Shown piece after piece: positions 1 to 8,411 of a DNA stretch of 64,000 bases. The DNA is taken from assembly GCA_016764435.1 (NCBI GenBank), contig JAESRX010000010.1:1-64000 (forward strand), given 5' to 3'. Every line of letters starts with the position of its first letter. Position 1 is the stretch's first letter. The notes below the pieces were generated by a model, which ran no database searches, had not been told where the DNA came from, and saw only the letters and a program-made list of their open reading frames with translations. This stretch comes from Flavobacteriaceae bacterium. Lineage in GTDB: Bacteria > Bacteroidota > Bacteroidia > Flavobacteriales > Flavobacteriaceae. The translations under genes and the position numbers were made by a program.

Positions 1-2
1 GA

Positions 3-80
3 TTACATTCAAGTTTAGGGTATTTATCACCGCTTGAAATGGAAATAAAACTAAAAAAGGAAATTAAGAAAGTGGCTTAG
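3..80 (+). pseudogene. C-terminal remnant of an IS3-family OrfB transposase
   Basis: Reading from base 3, an open frame that enters from outside the window encodes LHSSLGYLSPLEMEIKLKKE and ends at TAG (78-80). The HSSLGYLSPLE segment is the familiar end of the IS3-family OrfB integrase, just after the DDE catalytic domain. Only 25 codons are visible, so it is not possible to say whether the element is intact to the left. The accessory genes that follow lie directly beside this insertion sequence. Confidence 0.75.
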
Positions 81-298
81 TAAAATAGTCACCTATTTAG
101 TAGGAACTCCAGGCCAACCTACGATTTCTTATACTAATGTTGTAGCTAATTCATCCCTTTGTGGAAAAAAAACAAATAATTACGTTAAGCTAACATTTAA
201 TTAGCCAACAAAAGAAAAAAAATACGATTAAAAAACAGAACTACTGGCGATTGATTTTTATAAAAACACAAAACGTTAGTCAGAATTAAAAAAAAAAC
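81..298. other. Spacer between the IS remnant and the first lipoprotein gene
   Basis: This AT-rich stretch has no convincing reading frame. It should contain the right end of the insertion sequence just after base 80, but the terminal inverted repeat cannot be defined without the left end. No clear TAnnTTTG promoter box was found. Confidence 0.4.
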
Positions 299-1714
299 AT
301 GAAACTAAAATTTATTTTTTTTTGTCTTTTAGGACTAAATATTGTTAGTTGTAAAGAAAAATTTTCCGGTACTTCAGATGAAGAATTTAAATCATCTCGA
401 ATAGAAGTGATGAAAGACTTAACATCTATAGAAGAAGAGAAATTAGAAAAAGCATTTAGGGTTGTTGCTTTATATGCAATGGAAGAGAAATGGAACAATT
501 CTGACAAGTACATCGATAAATCTATAAATGAAATCTCACTAGATGTTATAAATAATAAAACGTACGATAACCTTGTTAATTTTGCAGAAGATTTTTTAAA
601 ACAAGAGAATGAAGGGGAAATAAAAAAAATTGAAATCAAAATTTCAGAAATAGAACTAAATCGAAAAAAAGCTGATTCTGTTATTACACTATTAAAAGCC
701 TTTAAGCCTACTGAAATTAAAATCATAAAAGGAATCTGGGATGAGCCGACTATTAGTGTTAAAATAATAAACAAAAGCTCCCTAACGGAAATAACTGAAT
801 ATCTGTTTGACTTAACCGTCTATTCCATTTCTCAAAATAAAAAAATTGATCGTGTTGTTTCTGGCTCTAATTATAAAGAGGGTAAATTAAAAGGTGAGGA
901 TGATTTTTTTGCATATATATCAAGGTCTTTGTCTCCAATAATAGAAAATAGTAAGAGATTACAGAAACAACTTCAAAACCCTAAATATCCTATTACCAAT
1001 TTAAAAGAATATGATTTACGAATAGAAGTAAAACCATATAAAATAGTTCTTAAAAATGGAACTAAATATGTTTATCCCAAAAAGACTTTAGCTGATTATA
1101 ATACCGAAATTAAAATTCTACAAGCGCAATTAAAAACTTTAAATTCTACCTTAGATGAATTAGCACTTAAAGAAATGGATATAGAAAATGAAAAATCCTA
1201 TAATGAAGAGTTCTTATTTGAATTAAAAGAAATAAGGAAAATCAAATATAAATCTGAGGAAAGGATCTTAAAAATAAATAAAAATATAACCTTCACTTTT
1301 CCTTCTAGATACGAAATTAAAAAACAAAATTCAGTAGGGATGTATGCCCTTTCATTAAGTAATAGTCTGAGTTTTGATAATAGTGATGAAAACCTTATTC
1401 AATATCAAATAAGAGATACAACATACATAGAATATGAAGACAACTACGATAAAGCTAATGGCGTGTTAAATGTTTTAAAAAAAGAAACCGCAACATACTA
1501 TATAAAAGAAACTATTGACGTACTTAAAACAACAAATTATTATAAGTTAATAGATACAGATGAAACAGGTTATATTTATGTTCCTCACTCTGATATGTAT
1601 CGCCTTTTACGCTATTTAAAAATTAATGATACTCATTATTTGTATTCCATGGATTTTAAGAATTTAAATGAATGTGTCCGAGAATTTGACCGCTCCAAAG
1701 GCTTAATAAAATAA
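299..1714 (+). CDS. Predicted lipoprotein of unknown function with a coiled coil
   Basis: The 471-residue product begins with a lipoprotein signal: a short basic start, a hydrophobic run, then a lipobox ending in NIVSC with Cys at about residue 18. It is therefore predicted to be lipid-anchored. The mature part is very rich in Lys and Glu. Residues of about 95-125 and 265-310 have the heptad-like spacing of coiled coils. The C-terminal part ends in a region rich in Tyr and Asp. I do not recognise a family. It lies directly after the IS3 remnant and before repeat copy A, in an AT-rich block of orphan genes. That setting suggests accessory DNA, perhaps a surface or immunity-type gene, but this is inference only. 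Confidence 0.7.
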   Translation: MKLKFIFFCLLGLNIVSCKEKFSGTSDEEFKSSRIEVMKDLTSIEEEKLEKAFRVVALYAMEEKWNNSDKYIDKSINEISLDVINNKTYDNLVNFAEDFLKQENEGEIKKIEIKISEIELNRKKADSVITLLKAFKPTEIKIIKGIWDEPTISVKIINKSSLTEITEYLFDLTVYSISQNKKIDRVVSGSNYKEGKLKGEDDFFAYISRSLSPIIENSKRLQKQLQNPKYPITNLKEYDLRIEVKPYKIVLKNGTKYVYPKKTLADYNTEIKILQAQLKTLNSTLDELALKEMDIENEKSYNEEFLFELKEIRKIKYKSEERILKINKNITFTFPSRYEIKKQNSVGMYALSLSNSLSFDNSDENLIQYQIRDTTYIEYEDNYDKANGVLNVLKKETATYYIKETIDVLKTTNYYKLIDTDETGYIYVPHSDMYRLLRYLKINDTHYLYSMDFKNLNECVREFDRSKGLIK

Positions 1715-1721
1715 CTGGCTA

Positions 1722-2090
1722 CAATAACTAAGTATTCATCCGGTGCGTAGTACCCATCATAAACATCCTGTTACTATAACAGCTCAAAAGAACTGCTAAA
1801 GGGATTGTGTGCAAACAATAAGTAGGCTTTCCTCTGGAACTAAATTGTTTACACGGTTCTAGTTATGGAGTTTTAAAAAGAGTAAGTTTTACTAAATTAT
1901 TGCCTAAAATGCAATATATGGCTATTACATTTTTCTTTTTTGCAAGATAAATTGTGGATTTCCGCACATTGAAGTATTTATTCTTCATTGTTGGTCGTTT
2001 TTTCTATTTTTATAAAAAAAACAATAATCACCTGCTTTCTATTGGATATAGGTTGTCATCTTTTGGCTTTAAGGTATGGATATATGGCTG
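1722..2090 (+). repeat. Long dispersed repeat, copy A (short form)
   Basis: This non-coding stretch aligns with copy B. Shared blocks include catcctgtta, ctaaagggattgt, the 20-mer ctaaattattgcctaaaatg, and gataaattgtggattt followed by gcacattgaagtattt. It ends about 20 bases before the next start codon. Compared with B it lacks a central part of roughly 190 bases. A small hairpin (CTGTTA / TAACAG) near its left end is also present in B. No coding frame was seen, and neither the function nor the family is known to me. Confidence 0.7.
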
Positions 2091-2111
2091 TTGTAACCAA
2101 TTTAAGAAAAT

Positions 2112-2450
2112 ATGATAATCATCTACAAAAATAGAGGGATATTAGTTCCTGTTTTTATTATAATACCAGTTGTAGGTATCTTAATTTTAAGTGGAGTACT
2201 TGAAAGAAATATTGGAGGAATATTCGCCTCAAATTATGACAAAAATATAATTCTAGGAATTGGACTCGTAATTTCAGGTATTTGGACGTATTTGAAAAGA
2301 ACTGATTATAATATAGTTAATGGAGAGAAAGAAGAAATTGAAATGAATAATCATTTATTCTTTATCTCATTAAATCTTTGGAGTAAGATACTGTTTGTAG
2401 TTGGTTTGTTAACCGTGATCTATGGGGTTTTAGAAACTTTAAATTTGTAA
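2112..2450 (+). CDS. Small membrane protein, unknown function
   Basis: The 112-residue product has two or three hydrophobic segments: about residues 10-28, a second around 47-60, and 90-108. A polar stretch containing GEKEEIEMNN lies between the last two. It begins just after repeat copy A. No family was recognised. The next gene follows about 110 bases later. It may be a small inner-membrane protein; in an array of orphan genes like this it could be an immunity or accessory protein, but the sequence does not show that. Confidence 0.55.
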   Translation: MIIIYKNRGILVPVFIIIPVVGILILSGVLERNIGGIFASNYDKNIILGIGLVISGIWTYLKRTDYNIVNGEKEEIEMNNHLFFISLNLWSKILFVVGLLTVIYGVLETLNL

Positions 2451-2562
2451 TAATGTTCGAATATGTAAAATCATTTTGGCGTTAATTTTTAAGATTCTAA
2501 ATATGTGATTAATTTTAAATATAGTTATAACACCTAGAACATCTGTATAATTGAATATAAAG

Positions 2563-2934
2563 ATGAAATACCTTTTGAAAAATATACTATTATTTCTAGT
2601 TATCATTTTAATAAGCTGTAGTAGTAGCACTGAAATAATTGAAAGTGACCTTAGGCCATTTATAGAAAAGCATTTTCCTGAAAGTAATTATTCAGTTCAA
2701 AATATAAACAATAATATTCATCTTACAATTAACACTAAACAAAACATTTCAGATGAGTATGTAGAAGAAAAAATGACAATGACTCTTGGAATAATTTATA
2801 GGAGTTTTTATTATAGTTCATCCGTTGCCCCTACAGTTACCGTAATTTCGATTACCTTAAAAACAGATAATTCAAAATGGGATTCTGAAAAATATGACTT
2901 ACATCAATTAGGGGAAATGTTCGAATTAAATTAA
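2563..2934 (+). CDS. Small predicted lipoprotein
   Basis: The chosen ATG gives a 123-residue product with a clean lipoprotein signal, MKYLLKN then a hydrophobic core ending IISC-like (LVIILISC) with Cys at about residue 19. The frame is open upstream to a TTG at 2551, but that would add four residues before a complete signal peptide. The mature domain is about 100 residues and has no recognised family. Just past the stop, a different frame continues with protein-like sequence to 3056, so the gene may be the front part of a longer, frameshifted gene. Confidence 0.55.
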   Translation: MKYLLKNILLFLVIILISCSSSTEIIESDLRPFIEKHFPESNYSVQNINNNIHLTINTKQNISDEYVEEKMTMTLGIIYRSFYYSSSVAPTVTVISITLKTDNSKWDSEKYDLHQLGEMFELN

Positions 2935-3056
2935 AAACTGCTTGCAATACGAAAATAGAAGTAATTGAGTACAAAGAAAAATTAGGATATAAACATACAT
3001 TTTTTTTTGAGGTGAAAAGTAGTGCTATAAATACGGAACTTCTCAAATTTAAATAG
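2935..3056 (+). pseudogene. Possible coding remnant (frameshifted tail)
   Basis: In a frame shifted relative to the preceding lipoprotein gene, the sequence reads through without a stop to TAG at 3054-3056. It encodes a segment including VIEYKEKLGYKHTFFFEVKS, whose composition looks like real protein. It has no start codon or ribosome site of its own. It could be the frameshifted C-terminus of the upstream gene or the leftover tail of a deleted gene. A run of nine or more T lies inside it. Confidence 0.3.
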
Positions 3057-3100
3057 TAGCCAATAATACGAGAGTATTACAACTAAAATTGAACTAAATA

Positions 3101-3412
3101 ATGGAAAAGGGAAGTATTATAAAACATGTTTTAATTAGAATTATGATACTCATAATACTTACGTTTGTTTCAGTATTTATTGGGTTATCTACATTAAATC
3201 CCAATAGGAGATGTGGCACAGGAGATGTTCTTTCTTTTATTCCTTGGTTTTTAGGCTTCTATTTACTCTGGTCTTTATGTTTGTTTTATGAATTTTTTTC
3301 TTTAATTAAAAGAAAACAGAAAGTAAAGAGGAATGGTAATTTAATTATGATTTTTTTATTACCTGCTATCATTATTCTACTTTGGTTTTATTTCGAAATA
3401 TTAAATTTATAA
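3101..3412 (+). CDS. Small membrane protein, unknown function
   Basis: The 103-residue product has about three hydrophobic segments (residues 8-28, 42-66 and 82-100). The first loop carries NPNRRCGTGD and a basic cytoplasmic-type loop, LIKRKQKVKRNG, lies between the last two. No family was recognised. It stands alone between the small lipoprotein and repeat copy B. Composition matches the other AT-rich orphan genes here. Confidence 0.5.
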   Translation: MEKGSIIKHVLIRIMILIILTFVSVFIGLSTLNPNRRCGTGDVLSFIPWFLGFYLLWSLCLFYEFFSLIKRKQKVKRNGNLIMIFLLPAIIILLWFYFEILNL

Positions 3413-3548
3413 AGTAGCAAAATAAAAACGCAGATGTTTTCATTCAAAATCTGAATTAATTTCTGTATTGAATTTTACTCAAATTTTGATAAAATAAAAA
3501 TAGGAATCCAAACAAAACGGATTAAAACCACTAAAAAAAGCACTATTG

Positions 3549-4110
3549 GTAACAACTAAGCGTTTTTTTTCGGTTCGTAGCGGACAGCATGAACATCCTG
3601 TTAACTGTAACAGCTCAAAACAACTACTAAAGGGATTGTATGTAATTAGTGAAGAGGCTATCAACAAAGACCTTAATAGATACTACCTGTTTTTAGATGA
3701 TTTGCTCTTACTCAATTTTGTAGGAATCGGTTTGTGCGGTTTTCCGCTACTGATTATTGTTGGTCAGTAGCGTTTATGCCTGTGTTTCCCATTACGTGGC
3801 TACGTTTTTTTATGTACGTATTCGTACTTTCTTTTATTCAATAAGCAGGCTCTCCTCTGCTGCTAAATGGCTGCCACGGTTCTATTTGTTCCACTTTAAA
3901 AAGAGTAAGTTTCACTAAATTATTGCCTAAAATGTAACATATGGCTATTATATTTTTATTTTTTGTATGATAAATTGTGGATTTCTGCACATTGAAGTAT
4001 TTGTTCTTCATTATTGATGATTTTTTTTATATTTATAAGAAAAACGATAATCACTTGGTTCTATTGGATATATGTCATCAATTTTCGGGTTGAAAGGATG
4101 GATATGCAGG
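3549..4110 (+). repeat. Long dispersed repeat, copy B (full form)
   Basis: This is the longest of three related non-coding copies. Its left part matches copies A and C (catcctgttaac, ctaaagggattgtatgtaatta). The middle part, from about 3650, matches only copy C (ccttaatag, tttgtaggaatcggtttgt against tcgtagggatcggtttgt). The right part, from about 3895, matches only copy A. Short open frames inside are not conserved between copies. It ends about 25 bases before the next gene. Origin unknown; it may be a decayed mobile element or a spacer spread by recombination. Confidence 0.7.
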
Positions 4111-4135
4111 GTGCCTTTAATTTTTAAAAAATAAC

Positions 4136-4972
4136 ATGAAGAAAATCATCATTATTACAATTATTATTCTGTTCCCATTTATCTCTAATTCTCAGAGTGT
4201 CAAAGTGAAAAAAGGGAATATATTATTAGATGGACAAAAATTTGGTAGTATTGAGAAAATAAAAGTAAAAGGAGCTAATAATTATTTGCAAATTAAAGAC
4301 AATAATCAAAATGTCATATTCAACGCCAAATTAATAGTTGAAGACTCTAAAATATATGGGAATAAAAAAAAGCATGTTTATTTTATGATTGACTGCGTAA
4401 AAGAAAAAGATACAATTGGAATAGAAAACCTAGGCTTTTATTTGGGGCAAAAAAAAGTAGTCAAATATCTTGTTAAAAATAAATTAATTAACACAGAGGG
4501 AGTTAATAATTCAAAATTAAATACGCTATTAGCGAACACTACTTCAAAACCTAGTTTTGTTTTGGACGATTTTAAAATTGAGGATGAACTCATTAAAAAT
4601 ATAAACTTCAAAGTAAATAGGGATACAAACAATCCTGTTTTTGTAGAAAAAACTATAAATGCTAAACTTAAGTTGAAGCCAAAAACATCTTCCACACATT
4701 TGAAATATGAAATTTTGCAAGGTGAAGACAAAACCAATAGAGCTTTAATTGGATATGCATTTATTGAATATTCTATCAGTAGCTCACGACCATATTTAGT
4801 TATAACCAATTCAAAAGGATCTCCAATTGCTTATTTTGATAATATTAATCATTATACATTATATCCTCAGGAACAATTTAAATTTGAACTTTTAAAAATG
4901 AAGCGGTTAGACACTCCTGTTGAAGCCATTTATCAAATTACACAATACTTAATAGAAAAAGAAAAATTATAA
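4136..4972 (+). CDS. Secreted protein of unknown function
   Basis: The 278-residue product starts with a Sec signal peptide (MKKIIIITIIILFPFISNS) with probable cleavage near SQS, and has no lipobox. The mature protein begins SVKVKKGNILLDGQKFG, and much of it looks beta-rich. No T9SS sorting domain is evident at the C-terminus, which ends in a Lys/Glu-rich helix. No family was recognised. It directly follows repeat copy B. About 260 non-coding bases separate it from the DUF3024 gene. Confidence 0.6.
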   Translation: MKKIIIITIIILFPFISNSQSVKVKKGNILLDGQKFGSIEKIKVKGANNYLQIKDNNQNVIFNAKLIVEDSKIYGNKKKHVYFMIDCVKEKDTIGIENLGFYLGQKKVVKYLVKNKLINTEGVNNSKLNTLLANTTSKPSFVLDDFKIEDELIKNINFKVNRDTNNPVFVEKTINAKLKLKPKTSSTHLKYEILQGEDKTNRALIGYAFIEYSISSSRPYLVITNSKGSPIAYFDNINHYTLYPQEQFKFELLKMKRLDTPVEAIYQITQYLIEKEKL

Positions 4973-5235
4973 ATCTATTTACCAACAAGAAACTAGAGGA
5001 AATACGGGTTTTTGGTACTTAGTGCAAAGTTTCTTACTTTTGACAAAGACCGTCAAATTTTTTGGTTTTCTTGCCTTTTTTTTAATATAGGTATTCGTGA
5101 TTTTAAAGTTGGTTTTAATAAGAAAAGATAGAACAACTAAAAAGTTCAGGATAATTGCAAGTAAGTAAGGTCAAGTATGTTAACTCCGTGCTCCGCTTAG
5201 TTAAGTGTTGTGTACAAGTGAAAAGATAGAACTCA

Positions 5236-5580
5236 ATGACAAAGAAAATAATAAACATTAATGAATCCACCATAAAAAAATATGTGGAATCAATAAGACC
5301 CGAAAGTTTAGAAATACGTGCTCAAGTTGATTTTGGATATTCTTATGATGGAAAAATTATTGAAATTCATGAAATTAGGCCTTTGTGGGATAATCCAACG
5401 GAAAAACAACAATTTCCCTTTGTGAAAATTGTCTTTTATAAGACAAAGCAATTGTGGAATTTATATTGGATGCGAGCAAGTGGAAAATGGGAACTTTATG
5501 AACCTTTTCCGAAATCAACTCACTTGGACAAAATCATTGAAGTTATTGAACACGATAAAAACGGTTGCTTTTTTGGTTAA
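5236..5580 (+). CDS. DUF3024 family protein
   Basis: The 114-residue product has the features I associate with DUF3024: a central IHEIRPLWDNP segment, then VKIVFYKTKQLWNLYWMRASGKWELYEP, and a C-terminal DKNGCFFG. It matches the family in length and lacks a signal peptide, so it should be cytoplasmic. The biochemical function of the family is unknown. It lies 58 bases before a DUF3781 gene in the same direction. Such small orphan genes are common in variable regions of Bacteroidota genomes. Confidence 0.8.
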   Translation: MTKKIININESTIKKYVESIRPESLEIRAQVDFGYSYDGKIIEIHEIRPLWDNPTEKQQFPFVKIVFYKTKQLWNLYWMRASGKWELYEPFPKSTHLDKIIEVIEHDKNGCFFG

Positions 5581-5638
5581 GTCTAATAAAGATGTTTTAT
5601 AAAAGATGATTCAAGTAAATAGTTAAAACTGAGTTGAT

Positions 5639-5896
5639 ATGAATATAAATAAACTAGAAATTCTAGAGAATATTTGTTATACAGAACTTGTTTACGAAAG
5701 AATAAATAAGAAACTAAATCTTAGTTTTTCAAAAAAACAAATTGAAAAATTTATAGCTCAAGTTTTGAAAGAAACTGAGGATGTTTTCTTTTTAAAAAAT
5801 GGGAAAAACTTTTATGTTACGAATAAAGAGAATAACATTAAAATAACGATTAATTCTACTACTTTTAGAGTTATAACTGTTAACAAAATTGCATAA
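5639..5896 (+). CDS. DUF3781 family protein
   Basis: The 85-residue product matches what I know of DUF3781: an N-terminal helical part with VYERINKKLNL, then a C-terminal strand-rich part with KNGKNFYVTNKENNIKITIN and TFRVITVNKI. It is complete and of normal family length. Function is unknown. It lies just downstream of the DUF3024 gene and just upstream of repeat copy C. It is probably cytoplasmic. Confidence 0.75.
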   Translation: MNINKLEILENICYTELVYERINKKLNLSFSKKQIEKFIAQVLKETEDVFFLKNGKNFYVTNKENNIKITINSTTFRVITVNKIA

Positions 5897-5909
5897 AAAA
5901 ATGAGTATA

Positions 5910-6140
5910 CAATAACTAAATGTTTGTGCGATGACCTAGCTTCCGATATGATCATCCTGTTGATAATTTCATGTAAAAAGTAGTTACTAAGTGGATTGCG
6001 TGTAATTAATGAAGAGATTACCTATAAATACCTTAATAGGTATGACTGGTTTTAGGTCATTTTTTCCTACTCATTTTCGTAGGGATCGGTTTGTATTGTT
6101 TTTAGGTGTTGATTGCTATTTTTTAGTAGGATTTAGGCAT
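5910..6140 (+). repeat. Long dispersed repeat, copy C (left half only)
   Basis: This segment matches the left and middle parts of copy B: an acaataactaa-like start, atcatcctgtt, a ggattgcgtgtaatta block, taccttaatagg and gtagggatcggtttgt. The right part found in A and B (with ctaaattattgcctaaaatg) is missing. The hairpin near the left end has decayed. A 75-codon open frame that crosses it is not conserved in copy B and is not called. Confidence 0.6.
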
Positions 6141-6267
6141 TCGTTTCTGAAACATTTATACCTCCTAAATGGCCTCTTTAAATTAGGGGTGTTTCTGTGT
6201 TTAAAGTTCTATTTTTTGGTCTTATCTCTTTTCTAATATCGATATTTTTACATCTTATTTTTCATTT

Positions 6268-6357
6268 GCGTTAGGGATAGAAGCGGTTACCCTGCAACTT
6301 TTTTTTCTTCTAAAAAAGTGAAGCGTATGAGCGTATAGCCCGACCCTTGGGGAACGC
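6268..6357 (+). ncRNA. Candidate structured RNA or repeat element
   Basis: The segment opens with gcgttagggatagaagcgg and closes with agcccgacccttggggaacg. The ends pair (GCGTT with AACGC) and an inner hairpin pairs ACTTTTTT (6297-6304) with AAAAAAGT (6312-6319). The closing part is far more GC-rich than its surroundings. I recall closely similar sequence occurring repeatedly between genes in Flavobacteriaceae genomes, but I cannot name an Rfam family. It could be a transcribed RNA, a terminator-like element or a dispersed repeat. Strand is chosen by the recalled consensus. Confidence 0.45.
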
Positions 6358-6509
6358 CCAAATTAGTCTATCATTTCTGATTTTTTTCTTTTTTATTAAA
6401 ACCGGGCTCTGGTTGTGTACGCTTAGTTTTTCCTCTTACTCAAGTAATGGAATGATACTGTGGAATAAAAATATATTATATTTACTTCTTAATTAAAAGA
6501 ACATTCAAA
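6358..6509. other. Spacer before the DUF6526 gene
   Basis: No reading frame was seen here. A near-consensus Bacteroidota -7 box, TATATTTA, at 6477-6484 lies 25 bases before the next ATG and may be its promoter. No good -33 TTG was found at the usual distance. Confidence 0.3.
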
Positions 6510-6938
6510 ATGGAAGAACAGAATTTTAAAAATCATAGTAAATGGGTGCCTGGATATCATTTGATAACGTTTTTAGCAATCGGAGTATTGATCGTTGGAA
6601 GTATACGTAATTTAGTGTTGTTTTCAGATCAAAGTGTTTATACAGGGACTTTATTACTCCTTATAAGTTTTGTGCTATTATTTTTATTTTATTTTGTCCG
6701 AATTTTTGCATTGCGCGCGCAAGATAGAGCGATTAGATGCGAGGAAAATTTTAGACATTACTTATTAACAGGAAAACAATTACCAGTGACTTTAAAAATG
6801 CGTCAAGTTATAGGCTTAAGGTTTGCATCGGATGAAGAATTTCCGGAATTAGTGACAAAAGCTATTGCTGAAAAACTTTCTGAAAAAGAAATTAAGCAGG
6901 CTATTCGTACATGGAAATCTGATGATTATAGAGTTTAG
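6510..6938 (+). CDS. DUF6526 family membrane protein
   Basis: The 142-residue product begins MEEQNFKNHSKWVPGYHLIT, the usual start of DUF6526 proteins of Bacteroidota. Two membrane helices follow (about residues 17-36 and 46-67), then a cytoplasmic C-terminal half with RFASDEEFPELV and a helical KLSEKEIKQAIRTWKSDDYRV tail. Function is unknown. It appears to be a single-gene unit with its own terminator at 7077-7121, and it marks the end of the accessory region. Confidence 0.75.
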   Translation: MEEQNFKNHSKWVPGYHLITFLAIGVLIVGSIRNLVLFSDQSVYTGTLLLLISFVLLFLFYFVRIFALRAQDRAIRCEENFRHYLLTGKQLPVTLKMRQVIGLRFASDEEFPELVTKAIAEKLSEKEIKQAIRTWKSDDYRV

Positions 6939-7076
6939 TTGATATGGTTTTATAAAAGGGGATGCGTTGTGTATTCCTAGTTATTATTGTTCTATAGTTG
7001 CTAAGGGATTTGCGTTTTTTCACAGAGTATTCCTTTGTTTTTCTGTTTTCTAGTGTGAAATTATATTGCATTATAG

Positions 7077-7121
7077 AGACTAGATAAAGGGTAGGGGATT
7101 CCTTAATCTAGTCTTTTTTTT
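7077..7121 (+). terminator. Intrinsic terminator after the DUF6526 gene
   Basis: AGACTAGAT (7077-7085) pairs with ATCTAGTCT (7106-7114). After one mismatch the stem continues with AAGG / CCTT. A T run follows on the plus strand. On the minus strand no T run follows, so it should act mainly on plus-strand transcripts. Confidence 0.85.
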
Positions 7122-7130
7122 AATAAAAAA

Positions 7131-8390
7131 TTAGATTAAGAATTGAAAAAGTTCGGGATTTTCATTTAGGTATTCACCTAAAAAGCCTTTTTCTTTCATT
7201 CTTTTTAATAATGGTTGAAAATCGTCTTTATGTTCTAATTCAATACCGACTATTGCAGGTCCTTTTTCTCTATTGTTTTTCTTGGTATATTCGAAATATG
7301 CGATGTCGTCAGTGTCTCCTAATACCTCCACTACAAACTCTTTTAATGCGCCTGCTCTTTGTGGAAATCTGATGATGAAATAATGTTTAAGACCTTCATA
7401 TAACAAGGCTCTTTCTTTCATTTCTTCCATTCTGGTGATGTCATTATTTCCGCCACTTACTACACAGACTACTTTTTTTCCTATGATTTCATCTTTGTAT
7501 TTTTCCAGTGCGGCTATGGATAGTGCTCCGGCAGGTTCTACGACCATGGCATTTTCATTATATACTTTTAAAATAGTGGAACAAATGAGTCCTTCAGATA
7601 TTAAATTAGTGCCATCTAGCTGTTTGCGACAGATTTCGAAAGTGATCTCTCCCATGTGCTTTACGGCGGCACCATCTACAAATTTTTCAATGTGTGTTAA
7701 ACGTGTGTTTTTTCCGTTTTTCAGGGAGGTTGTTAAAGAGGGGGCTCCTTCTGGTTCCACTCCAATGAGTTTAGTGTCTGGGCTCAGGGCTTTGAAAACA
7801 CTAGAAAGTCCGGAAGCTAATCCTCCTCCTCCGACGGGCATAAAAACATAATCGATGGGGTCTTTTGAATCGTTTAGTATTTCGAGTCCTACAGTTCCTT
7901 GTCCAGCGATTACGTCATAATCATCAAATGGATGTACAAAATTGCTATTGTGTTGGTTGCAATAAATTTTGGCGGCTTCTGAGCTGTCATCAAAACTATC
8001 ACCAATTAATTTTATTTCCACAAAGGCTCCTCCAAACATACGTACTTGACTTATTTTTTGATGGGGCGTGGTTACAGGCATAAAAATGACTGCTTTTACC
8101 TGTAGCTTTTGACAAGAATAAGCAACGCCTTGCGCATGATTTCCTGCGCTGGCACATACAATACCATGGGCTAATTCACTTTTAGAGAGCCCTTTTATTT
8201 TGTTAAATGCACCTCTAATTTTATACGATCGAACTACTTGAAGGTCTTCTCTTTTAAAATATATATGGGCATTATACCGTTCAGAAAAATTTTTCATATA
8301 CACCAAAGGGGTCTTTTCTACAACCTCTTTAATTTGATGTTGTGCTTTGTATATTTTTTCTAAAGAGATGGTGTTGTTAAGTGTATTCAC
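7131..8390 (-). CDS. ilvA: Threonine ammonia-lyase (threonine deaminase), biosynthetic
   Basis: This PLP enzyme converts threonine to 2-oxobutanoate and ammonia, the committed step to isoleucine. The 419-residue product has the PLP lysine motif in YKIRGAFNK (about residue 58), the phosphate-binding glycine loop VGGGGLASG (about 188) and CVVSGGNNDI (about 313). A C-terminal ACT-like regulatory domain of about 80 residues (HYFIIRFPQRAGALKEF onward) can give isoleucine feedback. A single such domain matches the shorter IlvA form. It is the last gene of the ilv operon, 81 bases after ilvC, so it would share attenuator control from 14206-14361. Confidence 0.93.
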   Translation of the reverse strand: MNTLNNTISLEKIYKAQHQIKEVVEKTPLVYMKNFSERYNAHIYFKREDLQVVRSYKIRGAFNKIKGLSKSELAHGIVCASAGNHAQGVAYSCQKLQVKAVIFMPVTTPHQKISQVRMFGGAFVEIKLIGDSFDDSSEAAKIYCNQHNSNFVHPFDDYDVIAGQGTVGLEILNDSKDPIDYVFMPVGGGGLASGLSSVFKALSPDTKLIGVEPEGAPSLTTSLKNGKNTRLTHIEKFVDGAAVKHMGEITFEICRKQLDGTNLISEGLICSTILKVYNENAMVVEPAGALSIAALEKYKDEIIGKKVVCVVSGGNNDITRMEEMKERALLYEGLKHYFIIRFPQRAGALKEFVVEVLGDTDDIAYFEYTKKNNREKGPAIVGIELEHKDDFQPLLKRMKEKGFLGEYLNENPELFQFLI

Positions 8391-8411
8391 AATAATTGAT
8401 TTTGAATAAAG

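Noticed and set aside
29-170. An intact right end of the insertion sequence
   Set aside because: The terminal inverted repeat cannot be defined without the left end, so no element boundary is claimed.
3546-3770. A 74-codon open frame inside repeat copy B
   Set aside because: The matching frame in copy C is broken by stops and copy A lacks the region. It lacks a convincing start.
6009-6236. A 75-codon open frame crossing repeat copy C
   Set aside because: It is not conserved in copy B and has unusual aromatic-rich composition; treated as chance.
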